From Nitratireductor sp. (GTDB taxonomy: Bacteria > Pseudomonadota > Alphaproteobacteria > Rhizobiales > Rhizobiaceae), in assembly GCA_020637805.1 (NCBI GenBank), contig JACKJU010000005.1, forward strand, positions 62,001-126,000: 64,000 nucleotides of DNA, in the 5' to 3' direction. A model generated the notes under the pieces. It saw only the letters and a program-made list of their open reading frames with translations. It searched no databases and was not told the origin of the DNA. The position numbers were made by a program, and so were the translations under genes. Positions 7,711 through 16,141 of the stretch are shown here, piece by piece. Every line of letters begins with the position of its first letter. The first letter of the stretch is position 1.

Positions 7711-9033
7711 TTACAAGCCGGGCAGGCCGCGTTCCCGCGCAATGCGCAGGTAATCGGCCTCGGCTTGCGCCAGAAATGCCGCGGCTTCTGTCTTGCCCGA
7801 GAAATAGTCGCCGATATGCTCGCCAAGTGCTCCCTGAAGGATTTCAACCTGACGGGTGGCCGGAAACAGGACAGCGCCCGCGTCGATGGTTTCAATGACT
7901 GCCTTTGTGAGGCGCACCGGCTCGTATTCCGGCATCAACCAGATCGCATCGAAACGCGCTGACTCGAGCATTTCCGAATCGAGCCCTTCCAGTATGGTCT
8001 TGAAAGCCGCCTCGGCCTCCGCAGGAGAGGCGCTCTTTGCAATGGCGAAACCGTCCCACCAGACTGCCGCCGCAGGCTTGCCGCCCGGCGCCATTGGAGG
8101 GACCGGCAGGAATTCCATTCGGCCCGCAACGCGGCTGACATTCTCCTTGTCGAGCGAAGGTGTGCTCGATGCCCACAGAATGCCGCTCGCGGCGCGACCG
8201 CGCATCAGATCCTGCAGGACTGCGGAGTTTTCCTTCTCGAAGGGGTCAGGCGGGGATAGTTCGGCAAGTTTTTTCAACTGCGCAAGGATCATCTCGCCCG
8301 TCTCTCCGGCTACTACCGGCTTGTTCTCCTCGTTGAAAAGCGGTTTGCCGGTCGAGATAAACATTTCGAGAAACAGATCGGAAGCCGTCCATCCCGGCTT
8401 GAGGGCGATCGAGAATGAATGGTCGACGGCCTGCTGCTCGGATATCTTCTTGTCGAGCACAAACAGATCGGCCTGGCTCTTCGGCGGCTGGAGCTGCGAG
8501 CGGCGGAACAACTGCCCATGATAGGCGTAGACCTGGGCATTTGCAGCCACGGCAATTGCCATGATCTTTCCGCCGGCCTGCACGAACTGGCGCTCGTTGA
8601 GGCGGGACTTGTATTTTTCCACAAGGTCGTCAAGCGGGCGGATTGCATCCTGCGCCATCAAACGGCTCAGCCCGCCATTGGAAATGCCAACGATCTGGGT
8701 GCCTTTGCCAATTCCGGAATCTGATTGCGAAAAGGCCGTCGTGGCGTCGAAATCAAACGAGGTTTCGACATTGCCGCATTCCGACATCGCCTTGGCAACC
8801 GGACGCCACAGTCCGTAATCGGGGAAGGCTGCCTTGACCGCCACATTGTTGGGCGTCACGCATCTGGCGGATGCGGGCAAGGCGAAGGTGGCGGCTGCAA
8901 GGCCTGCCAGCACGGCTGTGCACGACATTATCGAGCGAAAGCGCGATGCCCGGACAGGGCCGGCGGCCAGGCCGGATACACGATTTGAATAAGATGAGGG
9001 GCAGCTATCGCCACCGCTTGCAGTATTGTCCAT
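7711..9033 (-). CDS. Extracellular solute-binding protein (orphan)
   Basis: A 440-residue exported protein. An N-terminal basic stretch and a hydrophobic segment (AVLAGLAAATFALPASA) form a signal peptide with an AxA cleavage site; the mature protein starts near ARCVTPNN. The body has the two-lobe family-1 type solute-binding features (AKAMSECGNVETSFDF; KPAAAVWWDGFAIAKSA). The start at 9033 is the first reasonable ATG; an ATG at 8928 just before the hydrophobic core is an alternative. No permease or ATPase gene adjoins it, so it either serves a transporter encoded elsewhere or a sensing role. It is upstream of, and co-directional with, the MaoC pair. Confidence 0.72.
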   Translation of the reverse strand: MDNTASGGDSCPSSYSNRVSGLAAGPVRASRFRSIMSCTAVLAGLAAATFALPASARCVTPNNVAVKAAFPDYGLWRPVAKAMSECGNVETSFDFDATTAFSQSDSGIGKGTQIVGISNGGLSRLMAQDAIRPLDDLVEKYKSRLNERQFVQAGGKIMAIAVAANAQVYAYHGQLFRRSQLQPPKSQADLFVLDKKISEQQAVDHSFSIALKPGWTASDLFLEMFISTGKPLFNEENKPVVAGETGEMILAQLKKLAELSPPDPFEKENSAVLQDLMRGRAASGILWASSTPSLDKENVSRVAGRMEFLPVPPMAPGGKPAAAVWWDGFAIAKSASPAEAEAAFKTILEGLDSEMLESARFDAIWLMPEYEPVRLTKAVIETIDAGAVLFPATRQVEILQGALGEHIGDYFSGKTEAAAFLAQAEADYLRIARERGLPGL

Positions 9034-9302
9034 TTCGATCCCGGAACCGACTTCAGGCCCGGCCTTTTCCGGCCACCAGGCAGAGGCGCCTGAGGTTTGG
9101 TTTTTTTGCGGCGCTCGAACGGCGTCCGAATGTCCTGTTGAGCCCCGCACAATACAGGCTGCGGCAGTCTGGACAAGACGGAAAACTATAAGTAAAAGCC
9201 GCACGAGTCTTATCTGGCCACGATCGCGGTTTACGGCGGCTGGCAGGGCACGATCCGCCGGGTGCCGAAGGCAGGCGGCATGAGCAGAATTGAGGTACCG
9301 AC

Positions 9303-9578
9303 GTGAACACATTTGACAAAGTAGCCGACATCATTTCCGAAACGAGTGAAATCCCGCGCGAGGAAATCACGCCGGAAAGCCACACCATCGACGACCTCGG
9401 CATCGACAGCCTCGACTTCCTTGATATCGTTTTCGCCATCGACAAGGAATTCGGCATCAAGATTCCGCTCGAGACCTGGACCCAGGAAGTCAATGACGGC
9501 AAGGCCTCGACCGAGGAATACTTCGTCATGAAGAACCTGGTCGCAAAGATCGACGAACTGATCGCGGCCAAGGGCTGA
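9303..9578 (+). CDS. acpXL: Acyl carrier protein AcpXL for very-long-chain lipid A acyl chain
   Basis: A 91-residue acyl carrier protein. Ser36 in GIDSLDF is the phosphopantetheine site. The sequence, notably the long C-terminal part after SLDFLDIVFAIDKEFGIKIP, is that of rhizobial AcpXL rather than housekeeping AcpP. It carries the 27-hydroxyoctacosanoyl-type chain during synthesis before transfer to lipid A. The start is GTG, with TGAGG eight bases upstream. It is the first gene of the acpXL-lpxXL block and is followed by a strong hairpin (9655-9690), which may set its output apart from the enzymes downstream. Confidence 0.95.
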   Translation: MNTFDKVADIISETSEIPREEITPESHTIDDLGIDSLDFLDIVFAIDKEFGIKIPLETWTQEVNDGKASTEEYFVMKNLVAKIDELIAAKG

Positions 9579-9654
9579 AGCCATTTCGGACGGTTGCCCT
9601 GGCGGGCGCTGTCTGCCCGTCAGGTGTGAGCCGAATCCGCCGGAAATCTACCAG

Positions 9655-9690
9655 CAGGCCCCCGGCTTGAATGCCAGGGGGCCTGTTTCA
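9655..9690 (+). terminator. Hairpin between acpXL and fabZ (terminator or attenuator)
   Basis: Arms CAGGCCCCC (9655-9663) and GGGGGCCTG (9677-9685) flank a 13-base loop and are followed by TTTCATT. The stem is strong but the T-run is short, so partial termination is likely. It would raise acpXL mRNA over that of the downstream synthase genes. Confidence 0.6.
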
Positions 9691-9727
9691 TTACACGGAG
9701 TCCGAACAACCCACTTCGGAGAAGCGC

Positions 9728-10174
9728 ATGCTGCTTGAGAAATTCCAGATGATCGACCGGATTACCGAAGTCGATCTCGATGCCAAGAAAATGTCTGCAT
9801 TTTCGATTGTGCCCGACGACAGCCCCGTATTCGAGGGGCATTTTCCCGGCCATCCGCTGGTACCTGGCGTCCTGATGATCGAGATAATGGCGCAATGCTC
9901 CGGCATCCTGATCATGCACACCATCGATTTTCAGCGCATTCCGCTCCTTGCGGGGGTCGAAAAAGGCAAGATGCGTGATTTCATCGGACCGAAGGCGGAA
10001 CTGGAGATCCAGGCCGAGATCGAGCATGAAGGTTCCGGTTTCGCGGTAACCCGCGCCCAGATCCGTTCCGGCAACAAGCGTATCGCCAATGCCCAGCTCA
10101 CCTTTACCATGCAGCCCTTCCCGGAAGGGCTGCAGGAAGAGATGATCCGCCAGGTTTCGGAAATGAAAAAGTAG
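9728..10174 (+). CDS. fabZ: FabZ-type 3-hydroxyacyl-ACP dehydratase of the lipid A long-chain block
   Basis: A 148-residue hot-dog dehydratase. FEGHFPGHPLVPGVLMIE holds the catalytic His38 and Glu52 characteristic of FabZ. It should dehydrate the 3-hydroxyacyl-AcpXL intermediate in each elongation round. The ATG at 9728 was chosen over an upstream one (9671) because GGAGA lies five bases before it and MLLEKFQMID matches the family's N-terminus; the longer form would start inside the hairpin. A second general fabZ with lpxA/lpxD is expected elsewhere in the genome. Confidence 0.9.
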   Translation: MLLEKFQMIDRITEVDLDAKKMSAFSIVPDDSPVFEGHFPGHPLVPGVLMIEIMAQCSGILIMHTIDFQRIPLLAGVEKGKMRDFIGPKAELEIQAEIEHEGSGFAVTRAQIRSGNKRIANAQLTFTMQPFPEGLQEEMIRQVSEMKK

Positions 10175-10245
10175 ACGGGGTTCTGGTCCATATTTCCGGT
10201 TTCGAGCCACGGCAATCCGGCTCCCCCGTTTGCGACCACCCACCT

Positions 10246-10290
10246 GTACCCACCAGATTTTGGGGTGTATTTCCCTGTAAATACTGGTAC
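10246..10290. repeat. Nested inverted repeat in the fabZ-fabF2 gap
   Basis: In the 238-base gap before fabF2, GTATTT (10267-10272) pairs with AAATAC (10279-10284) around CCCTGT, and outside it ACCAG (10251-10255) pairs with CTGGT (10284-10288), with GTAC ends. It could be an operator or a pause/attenuator element. No T-run follows, so it is not a standard terminator. Nothing else was recognised in this gap. Confidence 0.35.
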
Positions 10291-10412
10291 TAGGATCGCC
10301 ATATGCCACCAGCGGTTCAAGCTGCGGCATCCCCGCATATCGGCGAGTTTTCGTCGCCGCGAAGCCGGGCCCCCGGTGGGCGGGAAAACACATCAATGCT
10401 TTGGAAGCAGGT

Positions 10413-11612
10413 ATGAACGACAGCAAGAATGAAGTGTGGATCACCGGCGTCGGTGTGATTTCGTGTTTCGGCGAGGGAATTGCACCTCACTGGGAAACGC
10501 TTGGCGCCGAAACGGCTCCCGAGCCTGTCATCGATGCCGAGCGGTTCGCGCCCTATGCCGTGCACCCGTTGCCGGAAATGGACTGGACCCGGCAGATGCC
10601 GCGCAAGGACATGCGCCAGATGGAAACCTGGCAGCGGCTTGGTACCTATGCCGCGGGCCTGGCACTCGAAGATGCCGGCATGAAGGAAGACGAGGAACTG
10701 GTTTCGACCATGGACCTCGTCGTGTGCGCTGGCGGCGGCGAGCGCGACATATCGGTAGATGAATCCATCCTGGCCGAAGCCCGTGGCCGCAATGACCGCG
10801 AGATGCTGCTCAACGAAAAGCTGCCCTATGACCTGCGGCCGACCCTGTTTCTGGCCCAGCTTTCGAACCTGATGGCGGGCAACATTTCCATCGTTCACAA
10901 GGTGACCGGGTCGTCCCGCACCTATATGGGCGAGGAATCGTCGGGCATCACCGCGCTTCAGAATGCTGCTGCGCGCATTGCTGCGGGCCAGAGCACGCAT
11001 CTTCTCGTCGGCGGTGCCTACAACGCCGAGCGCGTCGACCTGCTGCTTTCATGCGACCTGGGGCATTACCTTGCCAAGGACGGTGTAAAGCCGGTTGCCG
11101 AGCGCCAGAAAGATGGTGGTGGTACGGTTCTCGGCAGTGCAGGTGCATTCCTGGTGCTTGAATCTGCGGAGCACGCAAAGAAACGCGGCGCGAAACCGTA
11201 TGCACGCCTTGCCGGTATCGAATCCGGCCTGGGTTCGCGGGACAATCAGGAAACCAGGGAGCGCCTCGACGGCATCATGGAACGTCTTGGTGTATCGCCT
11301 TCGAGCACGACCGCGGTACTTTCCGGCGCCACGGGTTGCGCTGACGTCACCGATCTGGAGTTCGAGGCGTTGCGCAGAAGACTTGGAATGGACGTTGCGA
11401 TCCGCTCCTACACGACGATGATCGGCAACCCGATCGAGGCGAATTTCCCCTTCGGCGTCGCGCTCGGCGCAGCCGCGCTGAAGAACAAGAGCTTCTATCC
11501 CTCGTTCGAGGAAGCCGAAAAGCCGGTGAAGGTTCCACCAACCACAGTCGTTGTTTCCACTGTCGGCCACTATCTCGGTGAGGGCATGGCCGTGCTGGAA
11601 CAGATTGCTTGA
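10413..11612 (+). CDS. fabF2: FabF2: ketosynthase-fold subunit lacking the catalytic triad
   Basis: A 399-residue beta-ketoacyl-ACP synthase II fold. Where FabF has the nucleophilic Cys in ACASG, this protein has GEESSG, so Cys is replaced by Glu175. The HGTSTP histidine is replaced in the segment GATGCADVTDLE, and the second His (MIGH in FabF1) is Asn339 in MIGNP. The protein therefore cannot condense on its own. It most likely pairs with FabF1, as chain-length factors do with ketosynthases. The ATG at 10413 was preferred over the TTG at 10401 because GGAAG sits five bases upstream. It is 13 bases from fabF1. Confidence 0.85.
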   Translation: MNDSKNEVWITGVGVISCFGEGIAPHWETLGAETAPEPVIDAERFAPYAVHPLPEMDWTRQMPRKDMRQMETWQRLGTYAAGLALEDAGMKEDEELVSTMDLVVCAGGGERDISVDESILAEARGRNDREMLLNEKLPYDLRPTLFLAQLSNLMAGNISIVHKVTGSSRTYMGEESSGITALQNAAARIAAGQSTHLLVGGAYNAERVDLLLSCDLGHYLAKDGVKPVAERQKDGGGTVLGSAGAFLVLESAEHAKKRGAKPYARLAGIESGLGSRDNQETRERLDGIMERLGVSPSSTTAVLSGATGCADVTDLEFEALRRRLGMDVAIRSYTTMIGNPIEANFPFGVALGAAALKNKSFYPSFEEAEKPVKVPPTTVVVSTVGHYLGEGMAVLEQIA

Positions 11613-11625
11613 ACGGAGAGACGGG

Positions 11626-12903
11626 ATGTCGGAAAACTATACGGATCACATGGGCCGCCCGATCGTCGTCGTCACCGGAATGGGTGTCGTTACCTCGCTC
11701 GGCAAGGGCAAGAAGGAAAACTGGGAGAAGCTGACGGCCGGCGAGTCCGGCATTCGCAGAATTTCCAGATTCCCGGTCGATGGACTGGCGACAACAATCG
11801 CAGGTACGGTCGACATAATCGAGGAAGGCGAGGAATCTGCGCCGACCATTTCCTATGCAATGGCAAATGCGACCGCAGGCGAGGCTCTGGAAGAAGCCGG
11901 CTTTGGAACGGACGGCTTTCCCGGCCCGCTGTTCTTTGCCGCACCTCCGGTGGAACTGGAATGGCAGCACCGCTTCGCGCTTCTCGACGAGATGCCGGGC
12001 AAGGAGCCGAACTACGACACGCTTCTTGAAGCTGCGCGCAGTTCGGACCATTCGCGCATGCACCACCTGGTTCAGCTGGGCACCATCGCCTTCAAGATTG
12101 CCGAGAAATACAAGACGCAGGGACTGCCGATCTCGCTTTCGACGGCCTGCGCTTCTGGTGCCACCGCTATCCAGCAGGGCATGGAGGCAATCCGCCGCGG
12201 CGAAACTGGCGCGGCCCTGTGCGTTGCTTCCGACGGCTCGGTGACCGCCGAGGGTCTTATCCGCTTCTCGCTTCTTTCGGCGTTGACCACCAACAACGAG
12301 GATCCGTCGAAGGCTTCGCGGCCCTTTTCCAAGGACCGGGACGGGTTCGTGATGTCGGAAGGCTCTGCCGCGCTGGTTCTTGAATCGCTCGAACATGCGA
12401 TCAATCGCGGGGCAAAAATTCTTGGCGTGGTTCAAGGTGTTGGCGAAAAAGCAGACTCCTTCCACCGCACCCGTTCCAGCCCGGACGGAAAACCGGTCAT
12501 CACGGCCATCAAGCAGGCGCTTGAAGATGCCGGGCTTGAAACCGGCGATATCGACTACATCAATGCGCACGGCACCTCCACGCCGGAAAACGACCGCATG
12601 GAATACAATTCGCTGAAGAACGTCTTCGGCGAGGCCATCCATGAGGTTCCGATCTCGTCCAACAAGTCGATGATCGGCCACACGCTGACCGCAGGCGGTG
12701 CGGTTGAGGCGGTGTTCTCGTTCCTGACCATGAGCGAGGGGCTCATTCCCCCGACCATCAACTACGAGACACCGGACCCGGACATTCCGCTTGATGTGGT
12801 GCCGAACGTGGCGCGCAAGGCTGAGGTTTCGACGGTATTGTCCAATTCCTTCGGTTTTGGCGGCCAGAACGCCGTGCTTGTATTCGCGCGTGATCCGGCC
12901 TAG
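11626..12903 (+). CDS. fabF1: FabF1: active beta-ketoacyl-ACP synthase II
   Basis: A 425-residue condensing enzyme. All three active-site elements are present: Cys175 in STACASG, the His in NAHGTSTPEND, and the His in KSMIGHTLTAGG. It would extend AcpXL-bound chains to C28 with malonyl units. The ATG at 11626 follows GGAGAGACGGG. It starts 13 bases after fabF2, consistent with equimolar expression of a FabF1-FabF2 heterodimer. It contains a longer segment around residues 110-150 than E. coli FabF, as in other rhizobial XL synthases. Confidence 0.93.
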   Translation: MSENYTDHMGRPIVVVTGMGVVTSLGKGKKENWEKLTAGESGIRRISRFPVDGLATTIAGTVDIIEEGEESAPTISYAMANATAGEALEEAGFGTDGFPGPLFFAAPPVELEWQHRFALLDEMPGKEPNYDTLLEAARSSDHSRMHHLVQLGTIAFKIAEKYKTQGLPISLSTACASGATAIQQGMEAIRRGETGAALCVASDGSVTAEGLIRFSLLSALTTNNEDPSKASRPFSKDRDGFVMSEGSAALVLESLEHAINRGAKILGVVQGVGEKADSFHRTRSSPDGKPVITAIKQALEDAGLETGDIDYINAHGTSTPENDRMEYNSLKNVFGEAIHEVPISSNKSMIGHTLTAGGAVEAVFSFLTMSEGLIPPTINYETPDPDIPLDVVPNVARKAEVSTVLSNSFGFGGQNAVLVFARDPA

Positions 12904-13180
12904 ACGATTGCGCGTTACTCGGATGCCTGTCCGCGCTTTACGCGCAGGCAGTTCCGAAAAGCGATGCCGGTTTGGCGAGGCTTGAGCCCGTTCTGCCGGC
13001 ATTTGCATGTTTGAACCACGGGATCATTCAGTTGGTCCGGAATTACTGCCCGGGCTTCGGGCGACAGCAGATCAGGCCGACCACATCCGCCAGCGCCTGA
13101 ATGCACAAGTGAATAGAATCAGGTTTTGGCGTTTCGGGTTTCCAGCGAAACATGAAACGCCGCAGTGGGAGAACAGAGCC

Positions 13181-14212
13181 ATGCGTGCCCTCCAGCTCGT
13201 TTCCGAACGCGAAGTCAAGGTAACCGATGTTGCGCCGCCACCGCCGCCCGGCGAGGGCGAGGTGCAGCTCAAGATCAAGGTGGTTGCGCTCAACCACATC
13301 GATGTCTGGGGCTGGCGCGGCATGGCCTTTGCCAAGCGCAAGCTGCCGATGACCGTGGGCGCTGAAGCCTCTGCCGAGATCGCTGCAATCGGGCCGGGCG
13401 TCAGCGGGCTGAAAACCGGTGATCTCGTTGCCATCTACGGCGCTCCGACCTGTGGCGTTTGCCGTCCGTGCCGGGAAGGCCGTGACAACCATTGCGAACA
13501 TCCAAAGGGCGTTCACGGTTTCCATCTGGACGGATATGCGCAGGAATTCGCCAACATGCCGGCACGCAACGTGGTGCGTGCGCCGGAAGGTCTTTCGGAC
13601 ATTGCGGCTGCCGTTGCGCCCGTTACGTTCGGCACCTGCGAGCACATGTTGTTCGACAATGCCAAGGTTGAACCCGGCGAGACCGTGCTCGTTCATGCCG
13701 GCGGTTCGGGTATCGGCTCTGCGGCAATCCAGCTTTGCAAGCGCATGGGCTGCACGGTCATCACCACCGTCGGCTCCGACGACAAGATCGAGAAATGCCG
13801 CGAACTGGGCGCCGATCACGTGATCAACTATCGCGAGGACCGTTTCGAGGGAGCAGTTCGCAAGATCACGAAGAAGAAGGGTGTCGACGTCGTTTTCGAA
13901 CATGTGGGCAAGGATACCTGGAATGGTTCCATGCTTTCACTGCGGCGTGGCGGCAGGCTGGTAACCTGTGGATCGACCTCGGGCGTTTCCGCCGAAACCA
14001 ACCTGATGATGCTGTTCCAGCAGCAGCTTCGCCTTATCGGTTCGTTTGGCTGCAACATGCGCAACATGACCAACGCCATGGAAAAAATGGCCAAGGGCAT
14101 CGTCCACCCGGTAATCGATACCGAACTTGAGTTCGGCGATCTGTCCAAGGCGCTGGAGCGCATGGAAGGCCGCAAGGTGTTCGGCAAGATCGTGATGCGC
14201 GTCAACGACTGA
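13181..14212 (+). CDS. Zinc-type medium-chain dehydrogenase/reductase (probable enoyl reductase) of the acpXL block
   Basis: A 343-residue MDR protein. A structural zinc site is visible as CGVCRPCREGRDNHC; the Rossmann part has HAGGSGIGSAAIQL. It occupies the 'adh' position in rhizobial acpXL clusters, where an enoyl-AcpXL reductase is the missing step, so enoyl reduction is the likely but unproven activity. The start at 13181 follows GGGAGAACAGAG; a longer open frame upstream is non-conserved. The 277-base gap before it holds only an imperfect GC-rich inverted repeat near 12922-12946. Confidence 0.82.
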   Translation: MRALQLVSEREVKVTDVAPPPPPGEGEVQLKIKVVALNHIDVWGWRGMAFAKRKLPMTVGAEASAEIAAIGPGVSGLKTGDLVAIYGAPTCGVCRPCREGRDNHCEHPKGVHGFHLDGYAQEFANMPARNVVRAPEGLSDIAAAVAPVTFGTCEHMLFDNAKVEPGETVLVHAGGSGIGSAAIQLCKRMGCTVITTVGSDDKIEKCRELGADHVINYREDRFEGAVRKITKKKGVDVVFEHVGKDTWNGSMLSLRRGGRLVTCGSTSGVSAETNLMMLFQQQLRLIGSFGCNMRNMTNAMEKMAKGIVHPVIDTELEFGDLSKALERMEGRKVFGKIVMRVND

Positions 14213-14262
14213 CGCGCAGGGCTTCAACGGCGAATGGAGTGGCCAGGCAGGCCGGATGATCC

Positions 14263-15234
14263 TTGGCAAAAAAGCGCACCAAATATCCCAAATGGTACGT
14301 GGTCCTGCGCAACGCGCGGGACTGGACGCTGGCGCGCTGGATGCTGGCCTTCCTGTGGATGGTGAAGCTGCTTCCGGCTGATTTCGCGATCAACCTGTCC
14401 GAGCGCATAACCCGTTTCCTGGGCATGCTGTATCCGCGCACAAAGCTGGCGCGGCAGAACCTGAAGCTTGCATTTCCCGAGAAGAGCGATGCGCAGATCG
14501 AGGAAATCCTGCGCGGCATGTGGGGCAATCTGGGCCGGACAGCAGCAGAATACGCCTTTCTCGACAAGATTTTCGACTGGGACCCGGATCATCCCGAGGC
14601 AGGACGGTTCTTCTTTGCGGGCAACGAGAACTTCGAGGCGCTTCGCGATCTTGAGGGACCTGCGGTCTGTTTCACGGCGCATACGGGCAACTGGGAGGTG
14701 CTGCCGGTTGGAGCTGCTGCTTACGGCCTGAACATCACCGCATTGTTCCGTCCGCCCAACAACCCGTATCTGGCGAAGGAACTGCTCAAGGCGCGGCGCA
14801 CTGCCATGGGTCACCTCGTTCCGTCGAAAGCAGGCGCTGCCTGGGCACTTGCAGGGATCATGGACGAGGGGGGCAAGGTTGGCATACTTGCCGACCAGTT
14901 TTTCCGGCGGGGCATGACGGTTACCTTTTTCGGTCGCGAAACGCTGGCAAATCCGTTGCTTGCCAAGCTCGTCAACAACTACGACTGCCCGGTCTATCCG
15001 GCGCGCACCATCCGCCTGCCAGGCGGGCGTTACCGCATGGAGCTGCAAGACCCGCTTGATGTCCCCCGTCTGGAAAATGGCAGGGTGGACCAGCAGGCGC
15101 TGACGCAGATGGTGACTTCAAAGATCGAGGAATGGGTCCGGGAATATCCCGAACAGTGGCTCTGGCTTCACAAGCGCTGGCGCAAGCCCAAGCAGAAAAA
15201 GAACAAGGCCAACAAGAATCGCAAAAAGGCCTGA
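14263..15234 (+). CDS. lpxXL: Lipid A very-long-chain acyltransferase LpxXL
   Basis: A 323-residue member of the LpxL/HtrB family. The catalytic HX4E is H140-TGNW-E145, and a hydrophobic segment at about residues 22-40 anchors it to the inner membrane. It should transfer the AcpXL-bound hydroxy long chain to lipid A. The first usable start is a TTG at 14263 (an in-frame stop lies just upstream). The C-terminus is Lys-rich (KPKQKKNKANKNRKKA). It ends the acpXL block. Confidence 0.9.
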   Translation: MAKKRTKYPKWYVVLRNARDWTLARWMLAFLWMVKLLPADFAINLSERITRFLGMLYPRTKLARQNLKLAFPEKSDAQIEEILRGMWGNLGRTAAEYAFLDKIFDWDPDHPEAGRFFFAGNENFEALRDLEGPAVCFTAHTGNWEVLPVGAAAYGLNITALFRPPNNPYLAKELLKARRTAMGHLVPSKAGAAWALAGIMDEGGKVGILADQFFRRGMTVTFFGRETLANPLLAKLVNNYDCPVYPARTIRLPGGRYRMELQDPLDVPRLENGRVDQQALTQMVTSKIEEWVREYPEQWLWLHKRWRKPKQKKNKANKNRKKA

Positions 15235-15355
15235 GCCGAGCAGGTTGGCACTTTGCCCCTGTGCACTGGTTTGCGAGGAACGGCTATCCCGCGATTTTGA
15301 CACTTGGCGCCAAATGCCTTCCAGCCTGCGCTTCAGGTCGCTCGCTACGATTAAT

Positions 15356-15390
15356 GTCAAAAAGAAACCCCGGCAGAGCGCCGGGGCTTG
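15356..15390 (-). terminator. Intrinsic terminator of the L,D-transpeptidase gene
   Basis: On the minus strand GCCCCGGC, a 5-base loop and GCCGGGG (arms 15380-15386 and 15368-15374) are followed by TTTCTTTTT, 30 bases past the stop of the transpeptidase gene. The stem may also end plus-strand transcripts from lpxXL. Confidence 0.85.
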
Positions 15391-15414
15391 TTTTCGATAG
15401 CGGCACCTTCTGCA

Positions 15415-15837
15415 TCAATGGGTGATGCGGATGCTCGTGTTCTTGGCGCCGACCTGGCGAACCATATTGTAGAGCGTGCGCGCATTCGAAGGATGCAGGC
15501 GAACGCAGCCATGCGATGCCGGACGGCCAAGGCTCTTCACTGCGCCGGTTCCGTGGATGGCATATCCGCCACGGAAGAAGATCGAGTACGGCATCGGAGA
15601 GTTGTTGTATTTCTTCGAATAATACTCGGTGTACATCCGCGTCGGGCGATAGCTGCCGGTCGGCGTGACGTAACCGCGGCGCGCGGTCGAAACCGGCCAA
15701 CTGTGGATCAGACGACCGTGCTTGTAGACCTTCATACGCTGTTGCGACAGGTCGATTCTTGCTTCAACTGCAGCTGCCATGGCCGGAGCCGCGGCAAAGC
15801 TGAAAAGAATGATGCATAGTGCGATTAAGGAACGCAT
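15415..15837 (-). CDS. L,D-transpeptidase (YkuD domain), exported
   Basis: A 140-residue protein that is little more than a signal peptide (residues 1-22, ending PAMAAA) and a YkuD domain. The active site is present: H95 in AIHGTG and SHGCVR with H109 and the nucleophile Cys111. Such enzymes make 3-3 cross-links in peptidoglycan or anchor lipoproteins to it. It is monocistronic with its own terminator. Its small size resembles the minimal rhizobial YkuD proteins. Substrate specificity is not readable. Confidence 0.92.
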   Translation of the reverse strand: MRSLIALCIILFSFAAAPAMAAAVEARIDLSQQRMKVYKHGRLIHSWPVSTARRGYVTPTGSYRPTRMYTEYYSKKYNNSPMPYSIFFRGGYAIHGTGAVKSLGRPASHGCVRLHPSNARTLYNMVRQVGAKNTSIRITH

Positions 15838-16141
15838 CAGAGTTTTCCCTCTAGTTGTTTGTCTTCAACACCCCAAAGCATGATAGCAGAGTTTTTTCCG
15901 CTGGACGTTAACAAATGTCCGCTCACGCGGAGTTTACCGCGCTGCAGGGATGTTTCGTGATCTTATGCTTTACAGTTTTGGTTAAGTGACATTTTTTGAA
16001 GCAGCCTGATGTGTAAAAGTGCACACGGCGAAAGCTTGCCAGGTGCCGGCCAAAACCTTGCGGCCTGGCGAAAACACTGCAGCCGCTCGTGATGCAAGAA
16101 TCCAGTTGGCGAATGGCGGCGATTTGTGAAACTCTCCGGTC
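15838..16141. other. Divergent intergenic region, 304 bases
   Basis: Lies between the divergent transpeptidase and M20 peptidase genes and must hold both promoters. An AT-rich part (15970-16015) contains TTAAGTGACA and a GTGTAAAAGTGCACAC partial repeat; GCCAGG at 16038-16043 and CCTGGC near 16072 form a spaced inverted repeat. No small gene or RNA was convincing. Confidence 0.4.

Noticed and set aside
10413..11612. Calling FabF2 an active condensing enzyme by homology
   Set aside because: All three catalytic positions are substituted, so only a structural or partner role is supported.
11347..13008. A 553-codon open frame on the minus strand opposite fabF1/fabF2
   Set aside because: It is antisense to conserved ketosynthase genes, has Arg-rich low-complexity composition typical of the complementary strand of GC-rich genes, and shows no domain.
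12904..13180. A small gene or terminator in the gap after fabF1
   Set aside because: The GC-rich repeat near 12922-12946 is imperfect and lacks a T-run, and short frames there have no ribosome site or recognisable sequence.
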